Assembly: GCA_022559845.1 (NCBI GenBank)
Contig: CM040117.1
Coordinates: 149,734,732-149,798,731 of the forward strand
Origin: Amorphophallus konjac
Lineage: Eukaryota > Streptophyta > Magnoliopsida > Alismatales > Araceae
Direction: 5' to 3'
Length of the DNA: 64,000 nt
In this document: positions 29,727 to 42,392 of the stretch, piece by piece
How the letters are laid out: every line of letters starts with the position of its first letter
Position numbering within the stretch: position 1 is the first letter of the stretch
Program-made: the position numbers and the translations under genes
The notes under the pieces: generated by a model
What the model saw: the letters and a program-made list of their open reading frames with translations, nothing else
What the model was told of the DNA's origin: nothing
Database searches by the model: none

Positions 29727-32700
29727 CTATTTACAAAAACTAAAGGAAGGCAAGCCTCCTTTGTCCATCCTATAAACTCCCCTCACCATTTTGGGCAGAT
29801 CACTTACAAGGGTAAAAATGGAGTTAGACTGACAAGAGCTAGCATAGGAGGCCAATGCATCAGCTAGCTGGTTACCTTCCCTATAAACATGTCTCACCGG
29901 ACAGCCACTTGAGGATATAAGTTCCAATATTTCACTCCACCAAGGATAGACAGTCCAGCTAGGAACTTTCTTCTTATGGATGGATTCCACTAGAAAGGCA
30001 CAATCTGAAAAAATTGCAGATACTTTCAGTCCTCCCTTATTAACTATTGACAGCCCATCATAGAGAGCCCTTACTTCTGCAAGAAAACTACTCCCAAAGC
30101 CATAATAAAAGGCAAAGCTGATGATCATATTTCCTGCTGAATCTCTAACACAACCACCACCTCCACAATTTCTCGGGTTCCCTTTTGAAGCTCCATCTAC
30201 ATGAAGAGTAAAATGAAGAGGAGCTAGACTGCATGAAACAATCATTGGCATCCTCCTTGAAATAATCTTCGGGAACAGTTGGAACTGATTCAGGATTTTT
30301 ATTTGATATGCCGAGCTACTAACTGGAAAGGATTGGTTATCAAGGGCTTGAGAGAGGCCTGCCACCACTTTCCTCTTGATACATGGAATGTTGATGGTCA
30401 CATTTTCAAACCTGGCAGGACATCTTGCTTTCCAAATCTCCTATACAATTAGAATTACAGCATGCATACCAGAATAGCTGAATGCTGAATGCAGCTTGGA
30501 GCCTGTCAAAATATTCCAGCCACGAATTGTAATATGCTCACTCAGGTTAATTTTAGTACTAATCAAGGGGGAGACCCATTTCCATAAAGCAGAAGCTAGA
30601 TCTCCTTTAACAAACAGGTGATCTAAATCCTCTTGAGAAGGGAGTAGGCAGCAACTGCACTTTGAGACTAAGGAAATTCCACACTCAGAAATTCTGCCAT
30701 CAACTGGAACTGCTCTATGAAGCAGCTTCCAATAGAAATTAGCTGCCCTTGGAGAAATGCTAGAGTGCCATAACTTGGCCCAAGGCTGCCTTAGTATACC
30801 TCTTTGTCTCAGCAGATTATTAGCAGACTGTACACTAAAGTCACCACCTACTGTACTAGTCCAGATGCAATGAACTGGCCTATTACTCAACTGAACTTTG
30901 GGTAGCAGTGAGGAATTACTGAGTAGGGACCAAACTGGATGGTTTGGATCAAGAAAAACCTCTCTAACTGTCAGCTTTGGCTGCCTCTGTATATTATGGA
31001 AATTGCCTGAAGGTATATTGTTGATTAACGGCCCTCTGCTAGTCCAATTATCCTTCCAAAAGTCTGTTCCCTTACCATCCCCAATTATCCATCTAGAATT
31101 ATTTATGATTAACTTCTTAGCTTGCTGAAACATACCTTGAGACATCCCAGCTGGAAAAGGTCTTGTGCAGTCGAAAAGATTTGTTTTAACATACCTTTGT
31201 CTGGCATATTGAGACCAAAGAGAAGACCCCTGAATAATTCTCCACAGACATTTAGTAGCCAGTGACAACTGGGTGAGATTAAGATCTCTAATACCAAGGC
31301 CCCCTTCCAGTTTAGGCATTTGGATTTTTTTCCAGGAGATCCAATGGCGACGCCTCAGAATTTCAGAACCCTGCCAATAAAAGTTGGCACAGAGTCTGTC
31401 AATGGCATTGATAATTGACTTAGGGCAGAAACAAACAGATGCCAGGTATATTGGAATGCTTCGGAGAACAGAGTTTATGAGAATTGCCCTCCCAGCCTGT
31501 GAGAGTAGTTTGGATTGCCATCCCTCTAACTTCTGCTGAACTCTATCCATAATGTACTTAAAATCCTGGCATGTGTATCTTCCTTTCTTCACTGGAATAC
31601 CAAGGTAATTAAAACTAGTAGAAGCAATTCTGAAACCAGTCTGTAGTTGTATAGATTGCTTTATTGATAGGGGGACTTTGTCTGAAACAATTATGCTACT
31701 CTTGCCAACATTTATTTTCTGCCCTGAGCTATTCTCATATCTTGAAATAAAATGCAGCAGTGCTGCTATGTTGTGTTTACTAGCATTCAAGAAAATAAGT
31801 GTGTCATCCGCATACAGCAGATGAGATATTTGGGTAATATTTTTAGGCCCATTGTAACCCTTCAAAGCTCCTGATTGGAATAGAACAGTCAACCCCTTGC
31901 TTAGTACTTCCGAGGCTAGAATAAAAAGATATGGGGCAAGAGGGTCACCTTGTCTAATACCTCTGCTAGATTTAAAGAAACCTGCCATATTGCCATTGAA
32001 ATTGACTGAAAACCAACAGTTAGTTAGAATCATTCCAACGGAAGAAGTGAATCTAGTATTGAAACCAAATTTCCTTAGGGCTGCCAGTAAAAAGTCCCAC
32101 TCAATTCTGTCATAGGCCTTGGCCATATCCAGCTTGACAATGGCATTATGACCCCTTACTTTCCTATCAATATCTCCCATAAGTTGTCTTGCTATAGCAA
32201 CATTGTCCAGAATATTATGACCTTGGACAAAAGCTCCTTGTTCCTTGGAAATAATGTTTGGCAGAATTGGTGCAAGCCTCTTCGAAATGATTGAGGAGAT
32301 AATTTTGTAGGAGAAATTACAAAGACTTATTGGCCGAAAATCATTAAAGGACTTAGGCACTTGAATTTTTGGGATTAAAGCAATAATTGAAGATGCCATT
32401 CCTCTAGGAATTGGAAACCCCATGAAGAAGCTTTGCACTGCACAGATGACATCTTGGCCTATAATGTCCCAAACATGCTTATAAAACTCTCCAGGAAAAC
32501 CATCCGGACCAGGGGTGCTGGATCCTTTTAGAGACCATACTGCTTCTTTAATCTCATTGCCTTCAGGAACAGAGCAAAGGAGACTGTTCTGATCATTAGT
32601 GATTAGTTGAGGAATGCAATCAAGTATGGAACAGTCCATTGTATGGTCTTCAGATGAGAAAAGCTTCTGGAAATACTGGGTTGCCTGCCTGCAAAGAATA

Positions 32701-33878
32701 GCTTGGTCTTCACACCAATTATCAAATTCTTCCAGCTTTAACCTACAGATAAATCCTCTTCTTCGATTTTGTTGAGCAAGAGAGTGATAATATGATGTAT
32801 TTCTGTCCCCACATTCAATCCAATCTATGCGGGATTTTTGATGCCAGAAAATTTCTTCCCTATACAAAGCCTGATGGAAATTTGCCATAGCAGCATTCAA
32901 TTTACATCTGTTTTCAGTTGAAGGAGAAATATCAAATTCAGTTTGTTTCTTTTCCACTTCTTGTTCTGCTAATCTAACATTCTTTATCACATCTCCAAAG
33001 ATTTCCTTATTCCATTGGCTAAGAGACATTTTCACAGCCTTTAATTTGGTAGATAATCTAATCATTGCATTTGGATGTTGAACAGTACACTGCTTCCAAG
33101 CATCAGCTACAACTTGATTAAAGGATTTATGAGTACACCACATCTTTTGGAAAATGAACCTGGAAGGACCATGAGAAGAATTATAAGATGATAATAACAT
33201 TGGGGTGTGATCAGAAGGACCTCTTGCTAAGTGCTTCACAACCAGCTGGGGAAAAGCATTTTGACATTCAGTGTTAATAAAGACCCTGTCCAGTCTAGCT
33301 TTGATGTTTGCAGCTCCAGTTCGGTTATTATTCCAAGTCATTGATTCACCAACATAGCCTGCATCCATGAGCCCTGCTGAGCAAACAAAGGCATTAAATT
33401 CAGCCATATTGGCCATTGAGGGAAAAATTCCACCCTTTTTTTCTGAAGGCTTCAAAACACAATTAAAGTCCCCTCCTATTATCCAAGGGACAGTCATTGT
33501 ACCAGCAAAAGTAACTAACTCATTGAACAAATCAAGTCTAAGATGGGAATCACAGGAAGCATACACAAAGGAAAAGAGATGATTAAGTCTATTATCCTCC
33601 TTTAAACCCAAAGTAATATGCTGGGCAAATGTGCCAAGAACATCCAGCCTAAAGCTGTCGTGCCAAAAAACCCAGATTTTAGAATCAGTTAAGGAATTGA
33701 CAGCAAATTTTGACAATTTTATAAACCCTCCAAGCTTCATAGCTTTCTCTGGATCCAGCATTGGCTCACTAATAGCAACTAGGTCCACTTTATGAATTTG
33801 AATCAGCTTCTTTAAACATCTCCGAGAACCTTGGTTCCCTACTCCTCTGATATTCCAAATAAGGGTTGTGTTTAACAT
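29727..33878 (-). pseudogene. LINE2 ORF2: endonuclease, reverse transcriptase, RNase H
   Basis: The frame opens at 33878 and has a single stop, TAG at 30441-30443, in the context V-stop-EIWKARC, where LINE1 has VWEIWKQRC; this looks like TGG to TAG. The N-terminal APE-type endonuclease shows E38 (AISEPML), D137 (GGDFNCVL) and SDH at 222-224. RT spans about residues 430-760, with FRPISLCNF, MAKAYDRIEWDFL, GIRQGDPLAP and catalytic YADD at about 686. A Cys/His cluster (CSCCLLPSQEDLDHLF) follows. The C-terminal RNase H (VDGASKGNPRNCGGGG at about 1226, AEVRALYDG, ANQLADALA) is downstream of the stop. Total about 1,383 codons, a usual size for RNase H-bearing plant L1 ORF2. Confidence 0.9.
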
Positions 33879-35257
33879 TGGAATTCCTGTGGTTGAGCTT
33901 CAACTGATCTGGCTCTAGATCGTGTGATGATCCCCTTATTTGAAGGAGCTCTTCCAGCAAGGGCCTCCCTTCCTACTTCAACAAATTGCATTAAGGAATT
34001 ATCACTTTCAGCCCTTTCAGTAATAGAATTTCCAATCTCTGATAGCTTCTGGATGTCTGGCCGTTCAGAATCCCCTTGCCATTCAAAATTTCTTCTTGAT
34101 AGAATTAAAGAGGATTCAGTAGCAAGGAAACTGAAATTGCTTGAAGAGTCTATATTCTTCTTGGCTTCAACCGATTGAAGCTTGCTGCATTCAGGATTTG
34201 AAATATCCTTCTGACATAACAGAATTTCCTCTTGTACCTGCTGAACTTTTCCATCAGATATAATTTGCTTGTCTACCTCAGTATTTAGTTCTGTATTGAC
34301 TTTCAACTGATTGGAAATTTGATTTATTCTGCTAGTTTGTTCCTAAGCATCTTCCTTGCTTGCTTGGGGAAAGTCAGATGAGTGAATTATAAGTACCTCA
34401 TCAACATTTTGTAATGCTGCAAATCTATTCTCCTCTGAGACCACTTGTCGAACATGTTGTGGATCTGCTATTTATGCCTTTTTAGAACTATTTGATTCTA
34501 AAACATGGGGACCAGAAGGCCGAGGCTTAAAGGTCTGAGTAAGGTTCTTAGTGATAGTCAGCTGACGACTGGCCTTCCCAAGCTTCTTCTTACAAAATTT
34601 AGCAATATGACCAAGTTTGTGGCAAAAAGAACAAAGAGCTGGTGCTCGATTAAAATTGACAGTCTGCCAATATCCTTTTCCATCCAGATCAATCCACAAT
34701 CTCTCCTGACGCGGGGCTAGAATATCCATTTCTATGCATACAAGGGCCTCTGAGGTGTCTGTCAAGGCTAATGACTTCTCATGAATTCGTAAAACTGGGC
34801 CAAAATTTCCAGCAATGGAACGCAGGCAATCTTCATGGTATAGATTAGCCGGGAGCGCAGGAAATCCAATCCAAACCGGAACGGTCGGCGGATCCACTTC
34901 AAAATTAAAATCAGGAGTCCACCGAAAAAATTGAAATAGGAAACCATTTATGTACAGGTTTTTCTGTAAGAGAAGTTTCAGGAAATCCTCTTCTATGTCA
35001 AATCTAATAAGGAGATGTCTGGGATTTAACTTGCTTATAATAAAACCACTTGATATTGCCAATCACTGCACCAGGCAGGATTTTATTTCAACAAAAGAAG
35101 GCCTACCGTATGAGCACTTTGCCACGAGTGCAAAGGAAAGAACCTGTAAAGAAGCTTGAAGATCTGCCTTGGAGAAATATACAGCAGGCTCTCCTTGCTC
35201 GGTGAAAGCATGCTCCTTAATCGGTATAGAAATTGATGCAGACCTTGGTTTCTCCAT
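33872..35257 (-). pseudogene. LINE2 ORF1, RNA-binding gag-like protein
   Basis: One frame of about 461 codons runs from ATG 35257 (MEKPRSASIS) to 33872 and overlaps the ORF2 start by 7 bp. It is broken by three stops: TGA at 35063-35065, TAA at 34472-34474 and TAG at 34343-34345. The middle has the RF-x-x-EEDF...WTPDF...VPVWIGFPALP pattern of the DUF4283 domain found in plant L1 ORF1. A CCHC knuckle, CSFCHKLGHIAKFC, follows at about 34610-34650 and then a basic stretch. The C-terminal third is polar and acidic without a recognisable fold. Such proteins coat LINE RNA. No frameshift is needed to read it through. Confidence 0.85.
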
Positions 35258-35273
35258 GATAAACACTCCCCCT

Positions 35274-35784
35274 GTCTATATACATGTGGTTTTGCAAATG
35301 AATGGGAAGAATTCGAGGAGAGAGAGCTTAGACATAGTCATGGCTGAATGATATGCAGTGAGGATCATTTCTTTTTAGATTTTTCAAAATTGATGATATG
35401 TAATACACTGCTCTTACATGCATGCTTATGCAATGACTCTCCTTCAGATATTTCCTGAACATGAATGTCATGAACATTATGCACGGATAACCAAACTCCC
35501 CTTAACTATATGCAATAAGTGAGGTTTCTTAATGCAACATATGCAATATCATTATGTAGGGAAGTTGACAAATATGTATCATAACAAGAATGTATAATGC
35601 ATTCATCAAAGGAGTTGTCATGATATGCAAGCATCCGGAGCACACAAATTCAGAAGATAGAATTTAAACTGAGTTTTCAGAACTAACCTGAATAGTTCAC
35701 TCCTGGGGGGGTTTCACTTTTGAGTGCCTTGGATTATTAACCCCTTTATTCATCAGCTTCCAAGGCACACCTGCAGCATATTAA
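35274..35784 (-). other. Sire3 gag-to-3' tract junction, no pol
   Basis: On the minus strand this half kilobase runs from just after the gag stop straight into sequence homologous to the region after pol in Sire1. The shared CATGACTRTGTCTAAG block at about 35330 and ATATAGACAGGGG at about 35275 (Sire1 12790-12845) mark it. No pol remnant was recognised, so pol was cleanly lost before LINE2 inserted. Confidence 0.7.
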
Positions 35785-38348
35785 TCATTTTGATCCTACA
35801 GGAACCCAAGCAGTCTTGGGTCCTGTATTAGCAGTGACACTCCTAGCAGGTTTTCTCAACAAGTTTTTAGCTTGTTTATCATCAAAACACATGATATGAC
35901 AATTATACATAGAATGCCCAACCTGCCCACACTAATGACATGATGTAACAGCCTTTGAGTTCTTTTTGTGATTAGGATTATAATCATGGAATCTATGTGG
36001 ATAAACATGGAAATTTCTGTTACTTACATGAAATTTTGGTTTACCATAACCTTCCCACCAGCATTCTGAAGCTCGGTGGCTAAGTTTTCCACATTCAAAA
36101 CATACAAGAATCTTTTCTTTGAAAATAGATTTATTTCTACCAAAATCATTTCAATTTGCAGGGAATTTGGCAATTTCATAATTAAATTTCTTTCCCTGAA
36201 CATGCCAACAATCTTTAGCCCTATGGCCTGGCTTCCCATAGTTATAGCATGAAAATTTTGCAAATCGTTTTGCAGGGGATTTGACAACATGGGGGTTAAC
36301 AGAATTCTTCTGAACATGCCAACAGTCCTTTACTGTATGGCCATTTTTCCTATACTCGAAGCATATGATATGCTTACTTTTAAAAACATTTTTACCCCTA
36401 GTAGATCCAAACCAGCACTCAATGGCTTTGTGACCACGTTTGTTACAGTTAAAATAATTAATGTGCTGATTTGTAGCAAACATGTTTCTTTTGGGGCCAT
36501 GATGATCAGAAGACCTAGGATGCATTTTATCATCTTGTTTCATGATGAAACATGCATCTATGAAATGACCATGCCTACCACAATAATGACAAGATGTATC
36601 ATACTTCGTAGTAGCATGATTTCTACCAAATGAATTTCTAGAATGCAATGTTTCACTTGCATGCCCATCTTCAATCAATAATCTGCAATCATCCATTACA
36701 TGGCCTACCTTGCCACAATAATGGCATGAAACACTCTTATCAGATGCATACGAATAAGTAAATGAGTTATGAGCAGTATGCATTGACCCATCAGATGCAG
36801 TAGAGGTAGAAGATTTCAAGACACAAGTAGGGACATGTTGATCCTTATTTTTCTTACCATTTACAAACCAACATTGTGCAGCACTGTGTCCTACCTTACC
36901 ACAATTGGTACATGAGATGCTCTTTTTCTTAGTGGCAGGAAAGTTCTTGTGATGTACAGCATGCACTTTTTCCACATACTTGAGTGTTGCCTTTTCCTTC
37001 ATGTTATCATTCTTTTTCGATTTTTCAATTTGTTTTTGGGTTTTCTGAACAATGGGCTGTTTGACCTGTGATGTTGTGGCTACATTTGAAGCATTTACAA
37101 ATGATGTCATTACTTTGTTCTGAAAAGCTTTTTTATTTAGATTATTGTAGCCCAACCCTTCCTTCCTGACATTGACTTTTACACCTAGTAGCTTGTCTAG
37201 GTTTTCTTGCCCACTCACAAACTTTGACAAAGAGTCTTTTAGATCCTTGATTTCATTTTCCAAAGCAGCGATGAGTAGTTCATAGTCAGCATTTTCTTCA
37301 TCACTACTTGAAAGTCTTTCACTTAATGAAGCATTAGCATTTTAAACATTTTCGATTTCAGCTTTGAGCTTGTCCAATTCTTCTGAGTTGTCGGACATCA
37401 CACGTTTACCCTTTTCAAATTCCAGCAACCTTTCTGACATGGTGATGTTCAAGTGTTTTAATTTTTATATCTCCTCCTTAAGTTTTTCGTTATGAATCAA
37501 TTCATTATTAGAATCTGATCATCCGCATTCACTTCATGCATTTTTCCAATTTCAGATTCCTTCAACTTTCTTTGCAATTTTTCAACGTTTTTGTGTAACT
37601 CCATGTTTACAGATTTGATGGCATCAAATTTTTCAATCAACAAATCATTCTCTCGTTTAAGTTTCTCTAATTTTTCTTCATTTTCTTTGGAGAATTTTCT
37701 GAGAGAATTTTTTTTAGACTTCAGCTTATTTAGTTCAGAGTAAACACATTCAAGTTCCTTCATCAATTTTTCATTCTGATTTTTATACATATGGATATCA
37801 GACAAACATGCATCATGAACATTTTTCAGTTCAGCACAATTTTTACAATCAGAATTCAAACTGTCTGACCTACTACTCTTCTTCAATTTTTTGTATTATT
37901 TTCTTAACTGATCATAAGACTCTTGCAATTCATCATAAGCAGCAATCCAATCGTCTAGGGTATAATTATCAAAAATGTTTACCTCACCATCATCATGTTC
38001 TTCTTCTTGATTGCTGCTTTGTTCACTTTCTCGAGCCATCATGCAGCTCGTTTGACTTTCTTTCTCGGCTCTCTTTATCATCTTCAATATATCCCTTGCA
38101 GATCTGCAACCAAGGAAACATGAATGAAGAGCTCGATTCGTCACGGCCTTCATTAACTCCAGTGCTTTCTGATTATCTGCACACATAGATCGATGCTTCT
38201 CAGTCCATTTGGACTGATCTGTTGGTAGTCTATATGGACCATGTGAAATCACTTTCCACAGGTCGGGATCAACAGATTTCACATGAGCACGGAAAGCACT
38301 GTGCCATTGGTTGAAATCAGAACCACCAAAGATGGGTGGATGAGCCAT
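35785..38348 (-). pseudogene. Sire3 gag with eight CCHC zinc-knuckle positions
   Basis: The likely start is ATG 38348 (MAHPPIFGGSDFNQW). The N-terminal part is related to Sire1 gag but lacks about 150 residues of its core. It jumps from SARDILKMI to an acidic segment and NYTLDDWIAAYDEL (Sire1: NFTIADWVDAYHDI). A long coiled coil follows (about 37900-37500), then LDKLLGVKVNVRKEGLGY (Sire1 has LNALLGSKVNFRKEGLGF). After that come eight knuckle positions between about 36910 and 35890. Numbers 1, 2, 3 and 7 keep all four ligands. Numbers 4, 5 and 6 have one Cys replaced by Tyr. Number 8 has a stop inside. Known damage: stops at 37896, 37497, 36151 and 35932, and a frameshift between 37496 and 37264. 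It ends WVPVGSK-stop at 35785, where Sire1 would continue to protease. Sire1 gag has a single knuckle in a different position. Confidence 0.8.
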
Positions 38349-38463
38349 TGAAACAGATAAAACCAAATTCAAAAACAATGAATGTAAACCAATAACCTAC
38401 GGACCAAGAACCGCACCACAGATGCAGGATCCTCTACATGTCAATGGATCTGATGAGTCATAG

Positions 38464-38480
38464 AACCGCTCTGATACTAA
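38464..38480 (-). other. Primer-binding site of Sire3
   Basis: The minus strand reads TTAGTATCAGAGCGG immediately inside the 5' LTR. It differs from the tRNA-Met site TGGTATCAGAGC at the second base. Confidence 0.7.
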
Positions 38481-38481
38481 T

Positions 38482-41302
38482 TGTTGGGGTGCAAGGCCCG
38501 GATTCAGGGGGGGTGAATGAATCCCCGATAAAAAATATTACGGAATTAAAATCTCAGATGGCTTAATCAATTGAGCACTCAACAATAAGCTGTCACACAG
38601 AATAGACTTTTAACTAAACTCAATATAAACTAATGAAACAATGAAGCTTCTCTCTTTTCACAACCATGAACTGAGAAACCAGACTCACACAACAGAAGAA
38701 GTTCTACTGAGCGTATGAACAAGCACTTCACAATCAAGTTAACTCCCCAGGATAACACAAATAATCATGCATGCATAACCTATGAATGGGAGGAAAATGA
38801 TATGGAGTAGAACGTAAAAGCAAACCATAGAACACCAAGATTTTTAGATGGTTCGGTCCACAGACCTACGTCTACCCCTCACTCCAATCCGGAGTGAGGC
38901 TTCCACTAGCAAAAGCTAGAACCGCAGACTCAGTTTGCAAACAGGTGCTACCTAACAGCTTGACCAGGGGAACAACCTCCCCTCTTCCTCCAACCCGGAG
39001 GGCAACCCTAGTGACACACAATCACTAGAAACCAGAGACAAACGTCTCTCTTCCTCCAAACCAGGAGGGAACCCACAGGTAGCAACCACTACCTACAAAC
39101 CCGGAGTCAGAGACTCCCTTCCTCTGAAACCCAGAGGGAACCACTAGTGACACACAGTCACTAGCAAACCGGAGAACATATCTCCCTTCTCCTGAGACCA
39201 CAGGAGGAACCCCGACCTCACTACAGAGTATCGGAAAAAACCAAGGCAAGGAAGTGTAAAGTAAAAACAAGAAACGAAAATACAGCAACAGAAAGCTGGA
39301 AATGAAAACCACAAAGTGTAGCTCGTCAAGGAGCAATCTGGCATGGATTTGATCCAAATACCAGAAGAACAAATCTTCAATGAAGGCTTCAGTTCTCTAC
39401 TCTTCTCTCTCTTTTTCTCTCGATCCTCACAAGCTCTCTCTCTCGCTCTCCTTTTCTTCTGCAACTTCTTTCTTCTCCTCTCTGCTTCTCTTCCTCTTTC
39501 TTTTTCTTCTTCTTCTCTGTTTCTCTTCTTCACTCTTTTTCTTTTTCTTCCGGATCGTGCAGGCTCTCTCTCCCTGCTTCTGCTCTTTCTATCACGATCT
39601 CCTTCTCCTGATGGAGAAGTCTTCATTTTATAGCAGCACCAGCAGGAGCAACACTAGGCGTATGATTCCCACGCCTTCCCGTCCAGAAGGTTCCTCCACG
39701 TGTCATCATCCTGTCAGCCCTTCCAGCCTCGGATCATGTGCCAGGCATATGCCAGTTTAATGACAGAGTTACTTCAGTCGATCAAGCAGAGATAAAACAT
39801 TCTGTACTGACTTTATGTATGTATAAAACGACCAATGTATAGACATGTCACAAGGGAGTGTATAGGCTTAGTGTGCACGCGAGAACGATGTACAGACTTG
39901 ACGTTTATGTGCATGAGAAAATAATGTACAGACTTGCTGTGCCTAGAGTTTAAGCATGAATGCACAATGCACAAGCTAAGTGTGTGCATGTGTGGACTTT
40001 GAGTGCATGCGACAACAATGTATAGACTTTGAATGCATGATAACGAGTGTATAGACTTCATTTGTGAGGTTGCACAAATGAAGATAGGGAACTCTACACA
40101 TTGAATCATGGATGCTCGGACATGCAGTCAACAAGTGTACAGACTTGTGTTCATGCAGCAATGTATAGACTTGATGAGATGATGCATGAACAAGCCACAA
40201 CAAATGTATAGACTTAGACTTTGAGTTGCAGCAAATGGACAATGTACAGAGTCTGCGTGTGTGCTAGCAGACGATGTACAGACTTTGTATGTGTGCGAGA
40301 CTTATCAATGTGTAGACTTACCCATATGCATGAACAAGTGGCGATGTATAGACTTGCTCAGTTCAGCTGGTGGATGTATAGACTTTGCATATGCACATGT
40401 GACGCTAAGTGAGACGCAGGATGCACTGGCTGTACAGACTTTGCGTATGCACATGAGACGCTGAGTGAGATGCTAAGTGAGACTGACTTTAACAAGCAAT
40501 GCATAGACTTTGATTTATGCACATGAGACGCTGAGTGAGACGGAGCAATGTATAGACTTAGCCAATGCAATGTTCACACGACCTTAGACGCTAAGTGAGA
40601 CGATGGAGTTGTACAGACTATGCATATTATGTACAGACTTTATATGCATAAGGCACATGATGCAACAATGTATAGACTTGAAATCAAGAGATGCACGATG
40701 TATAGACTTAATGGTTGTGTGAGCATGCAGCAGCCAATGTATAGACTTGCGAGTGCAGTAGCCAATGTATAGACTTGCGAGTGTGTGAGCATGCAGCAGC
40801 CAATGTATAGACTTGCGAGTGTGTGAGCATGCGATGCAATGTACAGACTTTGCCATGCCTGCACCAAGACGATGTACAGACTTGCTACTGAAGAATGTAC
40901 AGACTTTTCTGATGCAATCTAGGCAAAAACGCTATACAGACTTTATAGCGTGCAGTCATTGAATATGCATAAACCAACCGTAGAGTGTACAGACTTTGCT
41001 GAGAGATGCACACATGTAAAATGAACATGGATGAACAGACTAAGCCACGAGCTGAGCTCTAACGAATGTATAGACTCTGTTAATGCACTGATCAAGCAAC
41101 CTGACGATGTATATGACAGAAATTGAACCGATGCAGTGAGAGAAAGAAAACAAGAGTGCAATCTATATACCAGAACATTCAAACAGAATAATGCATTCAA
41201 AACATCATTTCATCATCATTCTTATGTGGAGACTCATTGAGTTGCTATCATCAAAACAACCAAACAACAACTCCCTATCATCAAATTACAAGGGGCACAA
41301 CA
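38482..41302 (-). repeat. Sire3 5' LTR
   Basis: It is 2,821 bp long and matches 24940-27743 throughout with scattered differences. The motif array lies at 39830-41110, the TATA box near 39625-39634, the CT-rich (plus-strand) leader at 39395-39600 and the repeated GAGGGAACC blocks at 38990-39215. Confidence 0.9.
39830..41110 (-). repeat. Array of AAGTCTATACAT motifs, Sire3 5' LTR
   Basis: Same array as at 26280-27560. One insertion-deletion difference lies near 40616-40640, where this copy has an extra motif. Confidence 0.8.
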
Positions 41303-41307
41303 GTTGG

Positions 41308-42177
41308 TTCTTGATAATTTGAACTTTCTGGGTAAAGTATCGCTTCAAATTATCCTTGGGTTTTCCGAGGTAAGTTATACCTTGATATATTGGCCATTTA
41401 ACTTGATTAATGTCTAGACATAACTTGGGATCTTGGATCCACTAAATCAATGCCAACGCATCATAAGGGCCCGGTCTGGTCCTGGGAGGAGCGCCTGAAA
41501 GTACTTGTGCCCCGAGAAGTTTGTAATGACATAGTGAGGTATTGCACCGAGTGCATGACTAGCGTGATGTCTACGACACAATCTATTGCTTGAATCTTGC
41601 TTGACTTGGTTATTTATTGATTGTTGGCCAATTTCCAGTTACATCATGTTCTTGATCTCGCACTTTCTTTTATGCTGCTTTGCCGCGTCATCTTTCCTTT
41701 TCTTTTCGTTCATATTAAGTATAATTGGTTAATCACTTAAACTTACCTTTTATTACCTACTGAGCATTCGCTCACCCAGTTGTTCCCCCCTTTTTTAGGT
41801 AGCTCAGGTGAGGATTCACAAACTGATGGGGATGGACCAGAGTGACGACCGTGGAGCGAACATGTTGGACGAACTTGAAGAGTCATCTAGAGTTGTTTTG
41901 TGTCTAGTTATGATTTAGAAAGTGTGTCTAGTAAGAGTGTAATGGAATCATTGGCTGTAATAGTGTCAAGTAAATGTTATGTTGGAAGTATTTCTTAAGT
42001 TGGTTTGATGAGAACGATGTAATGGATCATTTAAATGTTTCTTTAGATTAATGGAGTTATTTTCTGTTCATGGTATTGTGTTGATCTTTTAGCTTTAGTG
42101 TAGCATGTCTGAAAATGAGCATAATGTTATTAATTATTTCTACTGCCAGTCCCGATATTCCGCGTCGGGGCGTGACA
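41308..42177 (+). repeat. Tekay-like 5' LTR, piece 3 of 3
   Basis: It starts after the Sire3 duplication GTTGG (41303-41307) and aligns to 49118-49984. It ends GGGGCGTGACA, seven bases before the primer site. Confidence 0.9.
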
Positions 42178-42183
42178 ATTTGG

Positions 42184-42196
42184 TGGTATCAGAGCC
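42184..42196 (+). other. Primer-binding site of the Tekay-like element
   Basis: TGGTATCAGAGCC, complementary to initiator tRNA-Met, six bases inside the 5' LTR. Confidence 0.85.
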
Positions 42197-42392
42197 TAGG
42201 TTTCTAATATTTCTAGGTTTTCTAAGTTCTAGGATTCTAAGTGATGTCGTATGACCTATAACCTTGTTATAAGTCTACGGACCCAACCTAGTGAGATTTG
42301 GGTAGAGACTTGGGTTGAGTTAATAGTCTAATTCTAAAACTATTGCTTCTAAATGATCCTAAAACAATCTATTCCACGTGTAGGATTTTCAA

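Larger units (their letters stand above)
29160..35261 (-). mobile_element. LINE2, nearly full-length plant L1-type element
   Basis: The 6.1-kb element on the minus strand is flanked by a 12-bp duplication. The poly(A) tail appears as eight T residues at 29161-29168. It contains ORF1 and ORF2, which overlap by 7 bp, and an unusual 3' UTR with a duplicated tail and an 86-bp palindrome repeat. The 5' end lies only four bases before the ORF1 ATG, so it is either slightly truncated or has almost no 5' UTR. Four in-frame stops make it inactive. Confidence 0.9.
24940..41302 (-). mobile_element. Sire3, pol-less Sirevirus-like element, reverse
   Basis: It is flanked by GTTGG at 24935-24939 and 41303-41307. 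On the minus strand the LTRs start TGTTGTGCCCC and end CACCCCAACA. The 5' LTR is 38482-41302 and the 3' LTR is 24940-27743. Without LINE2 the element is about 10.2 kb. Gag is followed almost at once by the 3' non-coding tract homologous to Sire1, so protease, integrase, RT and RNase H are absent. This is the layout of a non-autonomous terminal-repeat element with gag (TR-GAG), which would need enzymes from a relative. The primer site reads TAGTATCAGAGCGG, one change from the usual TGGTATCAGAG. Confidence 0.85.
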
